NCBI GenBank assembly: GCA_004557505.1
Contig: SFGZ01000003.1
Span: forward strand, 186,001 to 250,000
Direction of reading: 5' to 3'
DNA: 64,000 bases
Source of the DNA: Coriobacteriaceae bacterium
GTDB taxonomy: Bacteria > Actinomycetota > Coriobacteriia > Coriobacteriales > Atopobiaceae
Shown: in pieces, positions 8,403 through 16,062 of the stretch
Layout: the number at the start of each line of letters is the position of its first letter
Position numbering within the stretch: the stretch's first letter is position 1
The notes under the pieces: model-generated
The model's input: the letters and a program-made list of their open reading frames with translations, nothing else
What the model was told of the DNA's origin: nothing
Database searches by the model: none
Position numbers and translations under genes: made by a program

Positions 8403-9497
8403 ATGGAGTCCAACAGGCAGGAATCCCCCCGCGACCTCACCAGGCGCGTGATGGTCGGCGGCGTTGCCGTGGGCGGCGGCGCGCCCGTCTCGGTGCAGTC
8501 GATGTGTACCACCAAGACGGCAGACGCCGCGTCGACGCTCGCCCAGATCGACCTCCTCGCCAAGGCTGGCTGCGAGATCATCCGGGTCGCCGTCCCCGAC
8601 GCCGCGTCGCTCGGCGGCTTCGAGCGCGTCTGCGCGGAGTCGCCGCTGCCCGTGGTCGCCGACATCCACTTTGACTACCGACTCGCCCTCGGCGCCGCGG
8701 CCCGCGGCGCGGCGGCGCTGCGCGTGAACCCCGGCAACATCGGCTCCTGGGAGCGGGTGGATGCCGTCATCGACGCATGCGGCGAGGCTGGCATCCCCAT
8801 CCGCATCGGCGTCAACGCGGGCTCGCTCGACGAGAGGGTCGCCGCCCGACAGGACCTCACGCTGCCCGAGAAGCTCGTGGCCTCCGCCGAGGGCTTTGTC
8901 GGGCACTTCCGCGATCGCGGCTTTCTCGATGTGGTGCTCTCCGCCAAGGCGCACAGCGTCCCCACGACGCTCGCAACCTACCGTGCGCTCTCCAAGGCCT
9001 TGCCCGAGGTGCCCCTCCACGTGGGCGTCACCGAGGCCGGGACGCTGCGCCAGGGCACGGTCAAGAACGCCGCGGGCGTGGGGATCCTCCTGGAGGAGGG
9101 GATAGGCGACACCATGCGCCTCTCGCTGACCGCAGACCCGGCCGAGGAGGTGGCGGTGGCCTGGGAGCTCCTCTCGGCGCTCGGCATGCGCCGGCGCTCG
9201 CCCGAGCTCGTGAGCTGCCCCACCTGCGGACGCTGCCAGGTTGACATGATCCCCGTGGCCGAGGAGGTTGGCAGGCGCCTTGCCGGCGTGAGGGCCCCCA
9301 TCACCGTCGCCGTCATGGGGTGCGTGGTGAACGGGCCGGGCGAGGCCGCCGACGCCGACCTCGGGGTGGCGTGCGGACGAGGCCAGGCCATGCTCTTCGA
9401 GGGCGGCAGGCCCCTGCGCAAGATCCCTGCCGACAGGATCGTGGACGAGCTCATGGCCGAGATAGGGCGGCGCTTCCCCGCCGCCCCCGACGCCTGA
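8403..9497 (+). CDS. ispG: 4-hydroxy-3-methylbut-2-enyl diphosphate synthase
   Basis: Iron-sulfur enzyme of the MEP pathway that converts MEcPP to HMBPP. N-terminal TIM-barrel motifs (SVQSMCTTKT, VADIHFDY, LRVNPGN) and C-terminal [4Fe-4S] ligands SCPTCGRC near residue 270 and VMGCVVNGPGEA near 304 are present. 364 residues from ATG 8403, one base after rseP; an in-frame TTG at 8391 would overlap rseP. Its product is the substrate of IspH, encoded at 57996. Confidence 0.96.
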   Translation: MESNRQESPRDLTRRVMVGGVAVGGGAPVSVQSMCTTKTADAASTLAQIDLLAKAGCEIIRVAVPDAASLGGFERVCAESPLPVVADIHFDYRLALGAAARGAAALRVNPGNIGSWERVDAVIDACGEAGIPIRIGVNAGSLDERVAARQDLTLPEKLVASAEGFVGHFRDRGFLDVVLSAKAHSVPTTLATYRALSKALPEVPLHVGVTEAGTLRQGTVKNAAGVGILLEEGIGDTMRLSLTADPAEEVAVAWELLSALGMRRRSPELVSCPTCGRCQVDMIPVAEEVGRRLAGVRAPITVAVMGCVVNGPGEAADADLGVACGRGQAMLFEGGRPLRKIPADRIVDELMAEIGRRFPAAPDA

Positions 9498-9572
9498 TCG
9501 ACTGTGGAACCGCATGGCGCCGGCTTCGGCGCGCGACGCCCGGCCGCGGTGCCGGGGGAGAGGACACTCACC

Positions 9573-11288
9573 GTGAGAACGTATGCAAGGATGACCGGGC
9601 TCTATGCGCCCACGCTCAAGGAGGATCCCGCGGAGGCCGAGCTCGCAAGCCACAGGCTCCTGCTCCGTGCCGGCATGATCCGCAAGTCCGCCTCGGGCCT
9701 CTACAGCTACCTTCCGCTCGCGTGGCGCTCCCTCATGAAGATCGAGGCCGTCATCCGCGACGAGATGGGGGGCATCGGCGCCCAGGAGATGCTCGTCCCC
9801 ATCCTCACCGATGGCGAGCTGTGGCGCCAGTCGGGGCGCTGGGGCGCCTACGGCCCCGAGCTCATGCGCCTCGCCGACCGCCACGAGCGCGAGTTCGCCC
9901 TTGGCCCCACGCACGAGGAGTCCTTCACCGACCTGGTCCGCAACGAGCTGCGCTCCTACAAGCAGCTGCCCGTGACGCTCTACCAGATCCAGGACAAGTT
10001 CCGCGACGAGCTGCGCCCCCGCTTTGGCCTCATGCGCGGCCGCGAGTTCATCATGAAGGACGGCTACTCCTTCGATGCCGACGTCGAGGGCATGCAGCGC
10101 TCCTACAACGACGAGAAGGGCGCCTATGCGCGCATCTGCGAGCGCGTGGGCCTGCGCGCGCTGCCCGTGGCGGCAGACTCCGGTCAGATTGGCGGAGACA
10201 CCTCCGTCGAGTTCATGGCGCTGGCCGATGCGGGCGAGGCCGAGATCGTCTACTGCGACGGCTGCGGCTTCGCGGCGGACACCGAGGCCGCGACGGCGCC
10301 CGTCACCCTCGTCGAGGGCGAGGGGGGAGACCTCCAGAAGCTCGAGACCCCCGGCTGCGAGACCATCGCCGAGCTGGCCGCCTTCCTCCACGTGCCCGAG
10401 GCGGCCACGAGGAAGGCGCTCGCCCTTGTCGACGGCGACGGCAAGCCGTGGGTGTGCTTCGTCCCCGGCGACCACGAGATGAACGACGTGAAGGCCGGGC
10501 ACGCCTTTGGCGCCTATCACCTGATGAGCGACGAAGAGCTTGCCCAGCACGGACTCGCCAAGGGCTTCATCGGGCCCGTCGGCCTTCCCGAGGGGGTGGG
10601 CGCCTGCGCCGACGAGTCGCTGCGCGACTCCGCGTGGTGGACCGTGGGCGCAAACGATGCCGGCTACCACTACGTACACGCCGCGCAGGGCCGCGACTTC
10701 ACGGTGGGGCGCTGGGTCGACGTCATCACCGCGAGGGCGGGTGACGTCTGCCCCACGTGCGGCGCCCCCCTCAGGGCCGCCCGCGGCATCGAGGTCGGCC
10801 AGGTGTTCCAGCTGGGCACCAAGTACTCCGAGGCCATGGGCGCCACCTACGCCGATCCCGACGGCATGGAGAGGCCGTTCCAGATGGGCTGCTACGGCAT
10901 CGGCGTCTCCCGCATGCTGGCGGCCGTCGTCGAGCAGCACCACGACGAGCACGGCATCGCGTTCCCCGTGGCGGTCGCCCCCTACGAGGTGGAGGTCGTG
11001 CCTCTCGACGTGGGCGATGAGGTGGTGTGGCCCGTGGCCGCGCGCGTGGCCGAGGAGCTTCTCGCCGCGGGCGTCGAGGTCATCGTGGACGACCGCGCGG
11101 AGCGCCCGGGCGTCAAGTTTGCCGACGCGGACCTCATGGGCTTCCCGTACCAGGTGGTCTGCGGCAGGAAGGCCATCAAGAACGGCAACGTCGAGCTCAA
11201 GGCGCGCGCGACCGGCGAACGCAGCGAGGTTCCCATTGGTGAGGTGGCAGCGCTCCTCTCGGCACGCGTCGCCGCCGAGCGCGCCTAG
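9573..11288 (+). CDS. proS: Prolyl-tRNA synthetase, bacterial type with editing domain
   Basis: Charges tRNA-Pro. The 571-residue protein has class II motif 1 (SHRLLLRAGMIRKSASGLYS), motif 2 (RDELRPRFGLMRGREFIMKD) and motif 3 (GCYGIGVSRMLAAVVEQ). Between motifs 2 and 3 lies the long INS editing domain typical of bacterial ProRS, then the C-terminal anticodon-binding domain. GTG 9573 is preferred because a GGGGGAGAGG stretch lies about 10 bases upstream; ATG 9591 is an alternative. It is separated from ispG by 75 bases. Confidence 0.96.
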   Translation: MRTYARMTGLYAPTLKEDPAEAELASHRLLLRAGMIRKSASGLYSYLPLAWRSLMKIEAVIRDEMGGIGAQEMLVPILTDGELWRQSGRWGAYGPELMRLADRHEREFALGPTHEESFTDLVRNELRSYKQLPVTLYQIQDKFRDELRPRFGLMRGREFIMKDGYSFDADVEGMQRSYNDEKGAYARICERVGLRALPVAADSGQIGGDTSVEFMALADAGEAEIVYCDGCGFAADTEAATAPVTLVEGEGGDLQKLETPGCETIAELAAFLHVPEAATRKALALVDGDGKPWVCFVPGDHEMNDVKAGHAFGAYHLMSDEELAQHGLAKGFIGPVGLPEGVGACADESLRDSAWWTVGANDAGYHYVHAAQGRDFTVGRWVDVITARAGDVCPTCGAPLRAARGIEVGQVFQLGTKYSEAMGATYADPDGMERPFQMGCYGIGVSRMLAAVVEQHHDEHGIAFPVAVAPYEVEVVPLDVGDEVVWPVAARVAEELLAAGVEVIVDDRAERPGVKFADADLMGFPYQVVCGRKAIKNGNVELKARATGERSEVPIGEVAALLSARVAAERA

Positions 11289-11425
11289 GGGCGGGTGCCG
11301 TCCGCAGCCACGAGGCCTGACGGTCCGTGGTGCGGCGCGCGTCCTGATGCCCGCGCGAGAGGGGCGTGCGCCCGGCGGCCCCGGCGGCGCCGCGCCCCGC
11401 GGCAACAACTTTTTCAAAATAGTTG

Positions 11426-11453
11426 TTGACCCGACAATCTCGTCTGGTATAGT
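11426..11453 (+). promoter_or_regulatory. tRNA operon promoter
   Basis: TTGACC (11426-11431) and TATAGT (11448-11453) with a 16-bp spacer and an extended -10 TG at 11445-11446. The tRNA begins 19 bases after the -10. An inverted repeat CAACAACT/AGTTGTTG (11403-11410, 11421-11428) overlaps the -35. The rest of 11289-11472 is GC-rich and shows no gene. Confidence 0.8.
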
Positions 11454-11472
11454 AATTCCCGCACCAACCCAC

Positions 11473-11544
11473 GGGGAATTAGCTCAGTTGGGAGAGCGCG
11501 TGACTGGCAGTCACGAGGTCAGGGGTTCGAACCCCCTTTTCATA
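11473..11544 (+). tRNA. tRNA-Ala(GGC) with an unpaired 3' acceptor, probably disrupted
   Basis: D arm (GCTC/GAGC), anticodon arm (CGTGA, loop CTGGCAG, TCACG; anticodon GGC at 11506-11508), variable loop and T arm (AGGGG, TTCGAAC, CCCCT) are all canonical. The 5' acceptor strand is GGGGAAT, which needs ATTCCCC on the 3' side. The sequence instead reads TTTCATA and runs directly into the next tRNA, with no discriminator-CCA. Only three Watson-Crick pairs and one G-T pair can form in the acceptor stem. This looks like a tRNA whose 3' end was replaced, plausibly at the prophage junction. Confidence 0.7.
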
Positions 11545-11545
11545 T

Positions 11546-11621
11546 GGGCTCATGGCGCAACGGTTAGCGCAGGGGACTCATAATCCCTGGGTTGTAGGTT
11601 CGAATCCTACTGGGCCCACCA
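11546..11621 (+). tRNA. tRNA with CAU anticodon (Met, possibly Ile2)
   Basis: Complete 76-base cloverleaf: acceptor GGGCTCA with TGGGCCC (one T-G wobble), D stem GCGC/GCGC, anticodon stem around loop CTCATAA (anticodon CAT at 11579-11581), T arm GTAGG-TTCGAAT-CCTAC, discriminator A and encoded CCA. The CAU anticodon with an elongator-like loop fits tRNA-Met; a lysidine-modified tRNA-Ile2 cannot be excluded. It abuts the broken tRNA-Ala, and its 3' end overlaps the last codons of the serine recombinase on the other strand, so it may be phage-borne. Confidence 0.85.
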
Positions 11622-13026
11622 TTCGAATGAAGTACGAACCCGCGAGAGCTTCAACCTCGCGGGTTCGTTCTTTTCCGCGTCGAAGTTCATGGTCACAACG
11701 ACCTCTTCATCCGACACCATCACCTGATACACGAAGGCCTGCAAAAGCAGCTCGTCGGTGAGCGTGGCCCCGAACTGTAGGAAGCGCGTGAAGTTCTCCG
11801 CGCTGAAAACCTTCTTGTCGTACATGGCGAGCTCGCGCTCGGCGCGCTCCTTCTGCGCCTCAAGCTCCTCTGCACGCTCCTTGGTGCCCGGAACCACGAT
11901 TCCCTGCTCCACCCGCCTTGAGGATGTTGGAAAGGCCCGTCTCGGCGGCTCTGAGCGCCGCTGCGGCCTGCTTTCGGTGCTCCGCGACCTCCTTAGGCTC
12001 CCCGGCCCCGACGCACATCTCGGCTATCCTGCGCGCCTCCTCGGGATTGGAAAGAAGCTCGCGAAGGGCGTCAACGATGGACTCCTCCAACCAGTCGCGA
12101 CGGACGGGCTTGACCTCTTTGCAGCTGCCGCAGGCATAGTACTCGTACTTCCGCTTGGAGGAGCCGCGCCCCGACACCCCGCGCATGTTGCGCCCGCACG
12201 CCGAGCAGATCACGCGACCGGAAAGCGCGAACTCGCCCCAATGCTCGTTGCGACGCTGCTTCTTGCTCTTGACCATCTGAGCCCTCCTGAACGTCTCCTC
12301 GCTCACTATCCTCGGCATGCCGCCCTTTTTGGTTATCCCGCCCCACGAGTAGATGCCACGGTACTTGTCGTTGTGGAGCATGCAGTTCACGAACGTGTCC
12401 TTTATGGGGTTGCCCGCCCTCGACACCACGCCCCTCTGGCGCAAGTCCATGGCAATCGAGTTCACGGATTCGCCGTGAATCCTACGGCGGAACACCTCGC
12501 GGACTATCTCCGCCTCTTCGGGCACGATCTCGTAGCGCCCGTCCTCGCCGGTCTTGTAGCCGAAGCACCGCACGCCGTTGGTCTTGCAGTGCAGGGCGTT
12601 GCCCTCCATTCCACGGCGCGAGCGTATCGAGGTCTTGCGCGACTCGCACGCCGCTAGGCCCTCAAGAAGCTTCTCGTAGATGATGCCCTCGGGGGAATCG
12701 GGTATGGCCTCAAGGGCGGAAACCAGCTTCACCCCGTGGCGCTGAAGCTCGCGCTTGTAGATGGGCGCGTCGAACGGATCGCGGCTGAACCTGTCCATCA
12801 TGTAGACGAGAACGATGTCTGATTCACCGGCGTTGGCAATCATCTGCTGGAACTTCGGGCGCTCATCAGTGCGCCCGGATATGGCGTAGTCGCAGTACTC
12901 CGCCACGATGGCGTATCCCTCGCGGGCACACCAGTCGCGGCACACCCTCAGCTGGTCTTCGATCGAAGCCTCGCGCTGCTTGGAGCACGAGAACCGCGCG
13001 TAGAGAACGGCGGTCTTCTGTGACAT
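11607..13026 (-). pseudogene. Large serine recombinase (phage integrase), single-base frameshift
   Basis: Resolvase-type N-terminal domain with catalytic Ser in YARFSCSKQ, then a recombinase domain and a zinc ribbon (VICSACGRNMRG ... YYACGSC), the layout of phage integrases that act between attP and attB. GGAGG precedes the ATG at 13026. The frame is lost near 11912-11914: reading continues as AGGAGNRGSG and stops at 11860. Removing one G from the GGG run restores ILKAVEQGIVVPG and continues into a coiled-coil C-terminal part to the stop at 11607, about 472 residues in all. Either the prophage integrase is dead or the base is a sequencing error. The 3' end overlaps tRNA-Met. Confidence 0.85.
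11634..11674 (+). terminator. Terminator of the tRNA operon, inside the recombinase 3' end
   Basis: Thirteen-bp perfect stem ACGAACCCGCGAG (11634-11646) with CTCGCGGGTTCGT (11656-11668), 9-base loop, followed by TTCTTTT. It ends rightward tRNA transcription while lying within the coding sequence of the leftward serine recombinase. Confidence 0.75.
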
Positions 13027-13107
13027 AATGTGCATGCCTCCTTTCTAGGAGAGGCTTGTTGCCCCGGTGATGTGTCTTGGCGGACGCACCGGGGCTTCGT
13101 CTTTTGA

Positions 13108-13530
13108 TTACTCGGTTTCAAGCATCGAGTATTCCTCACTGTATTTGCCGGTTTCGAGCGTGTATCCAAGTGCGTCGCGCAGGTTCTCGACGTTTTCCTG
13201 CAAGTACTCGTCCTCATCGCCGATTGTAAGCTCCATGACGATCATCGTGCTCAGCATAAGAATGCGCTCATCGGGCTTATTGTTGTCGGCGTCGATGTTT
13301 GGGCTGTTATCATCAATAGCCGACTGAATAGCTGCGGCAGTCGTATCGTAGCCGTCGCTTCCGGAGACGTAGTTTCCCGCCAGATCGTATACCTCGGTTC
13401 CCATGTCGTAAGCGGCCTCGGACATGCCATCGGGTATGTTCTTTTCCTCTTCTGGCTGAGACGAGCACCCGGCAAGGCACAGAAGTGCAGACCCTGCTAC
13501 GGCGATGAATCCCCTTCTTGTCAAGTTCAT
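13108..13530 (-). CDS. Tat-type lipoprotein in the lysogeny module
   Basis: 140-residue predicted lipoprotein. The N terminus MNLTRRGFIAVAG has a twin-arginine motif, followed by a hydrophobic stretch and lipobox LAGC, then an acidic mature part (SSQPEEEK...). ATG 13530 is preceded by AAAGG nine bases upstream; GTG 13536 is an in-frame alternative. It lies between integrase and repressor on the same strand, so it should be expressed in the lysogen. That position is shared with Ltp of Streptococcus phage TP-J34, a superinfection-exclusion lipoprotein, but I see no sequence evidence for homology. Function unknown; lysogenic conversion or superinfection exclusion is an inference. Confidence 0.8.
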   Translation of the reverse strand: MNLTRRGFIAVAGSALLCLAGCSSQPEEEKNIPDGMSEAAYDMGTEVYDLAGNYVSGSDGYDTTAAAIQSAIDDNSPNIDADNNKPDERILMLSTMIVMELTIGDEDEYLQENVENLRDALGYTLETGKYSEEYSMLETE

Positions 13531-13536
13531 CGGCAC

Positions 13537-13851
13537 CTACCTTTCTCCAAGTGTCGAAGCAAGCCCCTCAGCAGCTGCAATCAGTGCCGCCTTGCCGCTT
13601 TCTGAAAGCTTTCGGTAAAGCTCAAGAAGACGCTGTTCGTCCTGTGGGATTCCCTTGCGAACGCCCTCCTCAAGATCAAATAGGTCTCCGATGGTGCATT
13701 CGAAATAGCGCGCGAATGTGGCCGCTGTGTCCATATCCGGGCTTGTTACGCCGTTTTCGTAGTTCTGATAAGTGCGGTACTTCAGTCCAAACAGTTCAGC
13801 GGCTTCCCTCTGCGTCAGACCGCGCTCAATCCGCTTCGTTTTCAGGCTCAT
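13537..13851 (-). CDS. XRE-family repressor of the prophage switch
   Basis: 104-residue protein with an N-terminal helix-turn-helix (RIERGLTQREAAELFGLKYR then TYQNYENG) typical of CI-like repressors. The short C-terminal half has no visible Ser-Lys autoprotease, so SOS-type self-cleavage is unlikely. AAAGGAGG precedes its ATG. Its promoter (13880-13908) overlaps an operator palindrome, consistent with autoregulation. It is the first gene of the leftward lysogeny transcript with the lipoprotein and integrase. Confidence 0.85.
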   Translation of the reverse strand: MSLKTKRIERGLTQREAAELFGLKYRTYQNYENGVTSPDMDTAATFARYFECTIGDLFDLEEGVRKGIPQDEQRLLELYRKLSESGKAALIAAAEGLASTLGER

Positions 13852-13879
13852 CTCACACCTCCTTTAGCATCTAAGCCGA

Positions 13880-13908
13880 AGCATACAAGAAACTTGTACG
13901 TCTGGCAA
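13880..13908 (-). promoter_or_regulatory. Leftward repressor promoter
   Basis: On the minus strand TTGCCA (13908-13903) and TATGCT (13885-13880) are 17 bp apart. The operator TACAAGAAACTTGTA at 13884-13898 fills the spacer and touches the -10. Confidence 0.6.
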
Positions 13909-13971
13909 TGTTTCGGCCTTTACAGACACAAGATTCTTGTGTAAGCTTCGGTTTGGACGCAAGAAACTAGT
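13884..13971. promoter_or_regulatory. Three-operator lysogeny switch region
   Basis: Three related sites: TACAAGAAACTTGTA (13884-13898, six-base arms), ACACAAGATTCTTGTGT (13926-13942, perfect palindrome with one central base) and GCAAGAAACTAGT (13959-13971, degenerate). The shared half-site is ACAAG. The first lies in the leftward promoter spacer, the second in the rightward promoter spacer, and the third just downstream of the rightward start. Likely bound by the repressor at 13537 and/or the Cro-like protein at 13987. Confidence 0.75.
13919..13947 (+). promoter_or_regulatory. Rightward early promoter
   Basis: TTTACA (13919-13924) and TAAGCT (13942-13947), 17-bp spacer, with the operator palindrome 13926-13942 occupying the spacer. 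It reads into the Cro-like gene and the early operon. Confidence 0.55.
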
Positions 13972-13986
13972 GTGTTAGGAGGAGCT

Positions 13987-14208
13987 ATGCGAAACAATCT
14001 TGTGTCAGAGCGTAAGCGGGCGGGTCTCAGCCGGAAAGAGGTTGGAGAGAAGATTCACCGCTCGGAGGACGTAATCGGAAAGTGGGAGCGCGGCCAAAGC
14101 TCACCGCTTCTTCCTGATGCGATCGCGCTCGCAAGGCTCTACGGGTGCTCTATTGACTACCTTGCCGGGCTGACCGACGAGCGCCGCCCTATGACAGCGG
14201 TGTGCTAA
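13987..14208 (+). CDS. Cro-like helix-turn-helix protein
   Basis: 73-residue XRE-type DNA-binding protein (LVSERKRAGLSRKEVGEKIH, then KWERGQSSPLLPDAIALARL), transcribed divergently from the repressor. AGGAGG at 13977-13982 precedes ATG 13987; an in-frame ATG at 13972 lies upstream of this site. Its position as first rightward gene makes it the likely Cro/antirepressor counterpart. Its stop overlaps the next small gene (TAATG). Confidence 0.85.
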   Translation: MRNNLVSERKRAGLSRKEVGEKIHRSEDVIGKWERGQSSPLLPDAIALARLYGCSIDYLAGLTDERRPMTAVC

Positions 14209-14297
14209 TGAGTGCCGCCGAACGCATCGAGTACATGCGCGACTTCCTCACAGCGCTCTACCTGAAGTGGCTCGAAGAAGGTGAGCCGGTCAGGTGA
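14208..14297 (+). CDS. 29-residue early peptide
   Basis: ATG overlaps the stop of the Cro-like gene (TAATG), and its own stop overlaps the GTG of the next gene (GTGA). The product MSAAERIEYMRDFLTALYLK... is an amphipathic, probably helical peptide. The tight coupling on both sides supports translation. I do not recognise it. Confidence 0.5.
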   Translation: MSAAERIEYMRDFLTALYLKWLEEGEPVR

Positions 14298-14650
14298 AGT
14301 GGACTACCCGAGAAATCAAGTACCTCGAAGACCATGCCGACGAAGGCGCGGAGGCCGTTGCAAGCGCACTGGGCCGCTCCGTGCAATCCGTCAAGGCGCA
14401 GGCCAAGCGCTACGGACTCTCACTCCGCAGGGCGTGGCAGTGCCCGAAGTGCGGCATGCGCGTGCACACGCCGCTGTCACCCAAGACGGGATGGTGCGTG
14501 ATGTGCACCCGCGAGCTTTGCAACGAGCGCATAGCCGAAGAGGTGCGCGAGCTACAGGAGGAGGTGAGGAGGGAGGAGAGGATCAATCGGGAGCGACAGA
14601 GGCTTTACAGCGCCAAGCACAGGGCCAGAAAAAAGCTCAAAAAGTCGTGA
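14294..14650 (+). CDS. HTH and zinc-finger early protein
   Basis: 118 residues, GTG start. N-terminal Myb/HTH-like segment (WTTREIKYLEDHADEGAEAV ... ALGRSVQSVKAQAKRYG) followed by two CxxC pairs (CPKCG, CVMC) and a long basic C-terminal helix. Likely a DNA-binding phage regulator; the target is unknown. It overlaps the preceding peptide gene by four bases. Confidence 0.7.
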   Translation: MKWTTREIKYLEDHADEGAEAVASALGRSVQSVKAQAKRYGLSLRRAWQCPKCGMRVHTPLSPKTGWCVMCTRELCNERIAEEVRELQEEVRREERINRERQRLYSAKHRARKKLKKS

Positions 14651-14701
14651 CACCTTTATGACACCAGGTTTGAACTGCGGAGACGCCAGAAAGGAGAGAA
14701 C

Positions 14702-14962
14702 GTGACCAACCAAAAGAAATATCCGGGCACCCCCGTCTACCACAACTTGAGCGCCCGGAAAGGCCGTCAGGCCACGAACAGCGTAACACGCCAGATGCGC
14801 ATACCCGCTGAAATCGAGCGGGAAAACCAGACGCGCGCATTCAAGGCGGGGCTGGTTCTCGGCATCGGAATAGCCTCGCTCGTGTTCGGGTTGATCCTGT
14901 GGCTCTGGGTCGTCCCAACGATGGACGCGGCGGTTGCAACGGCCCAGGGGATGGTCTCATGA
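14702..14962 (+). CDS. Small single-pass membrane protein
   Basis: 86 residues from GTG 14702, with GGAGAG just upstream. The N-terminal half is polar and basic; residues about 48-72 (GLVLGIGIASLVFGLILWLW) form one transmembrane helix. Unrecognised. Small membrane proteins in phage early operons often act on host defence or superinfection, but nothing here shows that. Confidence 0.65.
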   Translation: MTNQKKYPGTPVYHNLSARKGRQATNSVTRQMRIPAEIERENQTRAFKAGLVLGIGIASLVFGLILWLWVVPTMDAAVATAQGMVS

Positions 14963-15294
14963 GGAAGATGGAGGCCCCTGACAACCAGATGGCCCTCCCT
15001 GGCCTAGATCCCAAGGGCGAGCAGCGCATGGCCGACGCGAGGGCTTGGGTAAAGACCCATCCCGAGGAGTTCGGCTGGTACAAGTCCGACGCCAAGCGCG
15101 AGTGCGCGCGTACGCACGACGGCAAGGCAAGCCCGAACCGCGCCCTCTACGGCATGCGCATCGCGCTCGGCATCGAGCTGCCGAATCACCTTGCGCCGTA
15201 CCTCGCGCGCATCGCCATGGAGCAAGACCCGTCCATCCGCATGCGGGTCGCGCACAGCGACGCCGACGGATACACGACGGCGGTGCTCAAGTGA
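14959..15294 (+). CDS. Phage hypothetical protein
   Basis: 111 residues; ATG overlaps the previous stop (ATGA). Polar, with no recognised motif; contains WVKTHPEEFGWYKSDAKREC and an RHPxxHLAPYLARIAME-like helical region. It lies directly upstream of and overlaps the RusA-like resolvase, suggesting co-translation. Confidence 0.65.
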   Translation: MRKMEAPDNQMALPGLDPKGEQRMADARAWVKTHPEEFGWYKSDAKRECARTHDGKASPNRALYGMRIALGIELPNHLAPYLARIAMEQDPSIRMRVAHSDADGYTTAVLK

Positions 15295-15758
15295 GCTGGG
15301 AACGGAAGCAGGTCGGCGTGGAGTGGGTGTCGTTCGAGGTGCCCGAAATCGTCGGCAAACAGCGCCCGCGCTCAACCCACGCGGGCGGAGCGTTCCGCAC
15401 CTACACGCCGCGCAAGACCCTTGAGGCGGAGGAGGCGATAAGGGGCGCTTGGCTCAAGCAGGTCGGCGACTGCTGGGCGGGCTTCGAGGGGACGGTGGAG
15501 CTGCAAGTGCTGTTCCAACGCCAGCTCGCCAAGTCCAACCCCAAGTTCTGGGCGGGGCGCTCGGACACGGGAAAGCCCGACGTTGACAACGCCCTTAAGA
15601 CCACGCTTGACGCGCTGAACGGGCTTGCCTTCAAGGACGACCAGCAGGTGACCCGCATCGAGGCAATCAAGGACGAGAGGAAGCCCCACGGATGGGGCAA
15701 CCGCATAACAGTCGTCGCCCGCTACTACCAAGAGACGTACCGAAAGGGACAACCATGA
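15291..15758 (+). CDS. RusA-like Holliday junction resolvase
   Basis: 155 residues, GTG start overlapping the previous stop. The catalytic core KPDVDNALKTTLDALNG followed by FKDDQQV carries the three conserved aspartates of the RusA fold, which cuts four-way junctions during phage recombination or before packaging. It fits its neighbours Erf, SSB and a Cas4-like nuclease, forming a phage recombination set. Confidence 0.85.
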   Translation: MSWERKQVGVEWVSFEVPEIVGKQRPRSTHAGGAFRTYTPRKTLEAEEAIRGAWLKQVGDCWAGFEGTVELQVLFQRQLAKSNPKFWAGRSDTGKPDVDNALKTTLDALNGLAFKDDQQVTRIEAIKDERKPHGWGNRITVVARYYQETYRKGQP

Positions 15759-16060
15759 GACAGGAAATCAAGGCCAGCTTCAAGCAGGCCACCATCAAGG
15801 CCGGAACCGCCACCTTGCAGTTCGAGGTGCTTCCCAGTGCCGAGGGCTTCACCGAGGTCATGAAGATGACGGGCGGCGTGGTGATGCTGACCGTCGAGAC
15901 CGAGCAGCAGGAGCTTGACTTCGACGCCGAGTACGAGGCCGAGCCGCTGCCGCTTGACGAGGAGCCTATCGAACGCCCCGCCAACGTGGACGCCGAAACC
16001 GGCGAAATCTACGAACCCATTGAGGACGAAGCCTACATGCTCGCAGAAGGGAGCAACTAG
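15755..16060 (+). CDS. Phage hypothetical acidic protein
   Basis: 101 residues, ATG overlapping the RusA-like stop (ATGA). The first half resembles a small beta-rich domain (ATIKAGTATLQFEVL ... GGVVMLTVETEQQ); the second half is strongly acidic. Not recognised. Confidence 0.6.
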   Translation: MRQEIKASFKQATIKAGTATLQFEVLPSAEGFTEVMKMTGGVVMLTVETEQQELDFDAEYEAEPLPLDEEPIERPANVDAETGEIYEPIEDEAYMLAEGSN

Positions 16061-16062
16061 CC

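Noticed and set aside
8355..11417. Very long antisense open frame across ispG and proS (and similar ones at 1482-2720 and 51068-52825)
   Set aside because: These are by-products of high GC at third positions of the real genes; translations are low-complexity Gly/Ala/Val/Leu/His/Arg with no domains.
11607..13026. The large serine recombinase as the enzyme acting on the fibre array
   Set aside because: It lies about 30 kb away, is of the integrase type with a zinc ribbon, and is frameshifted; an intact tyrosine recombinase abuts the array.
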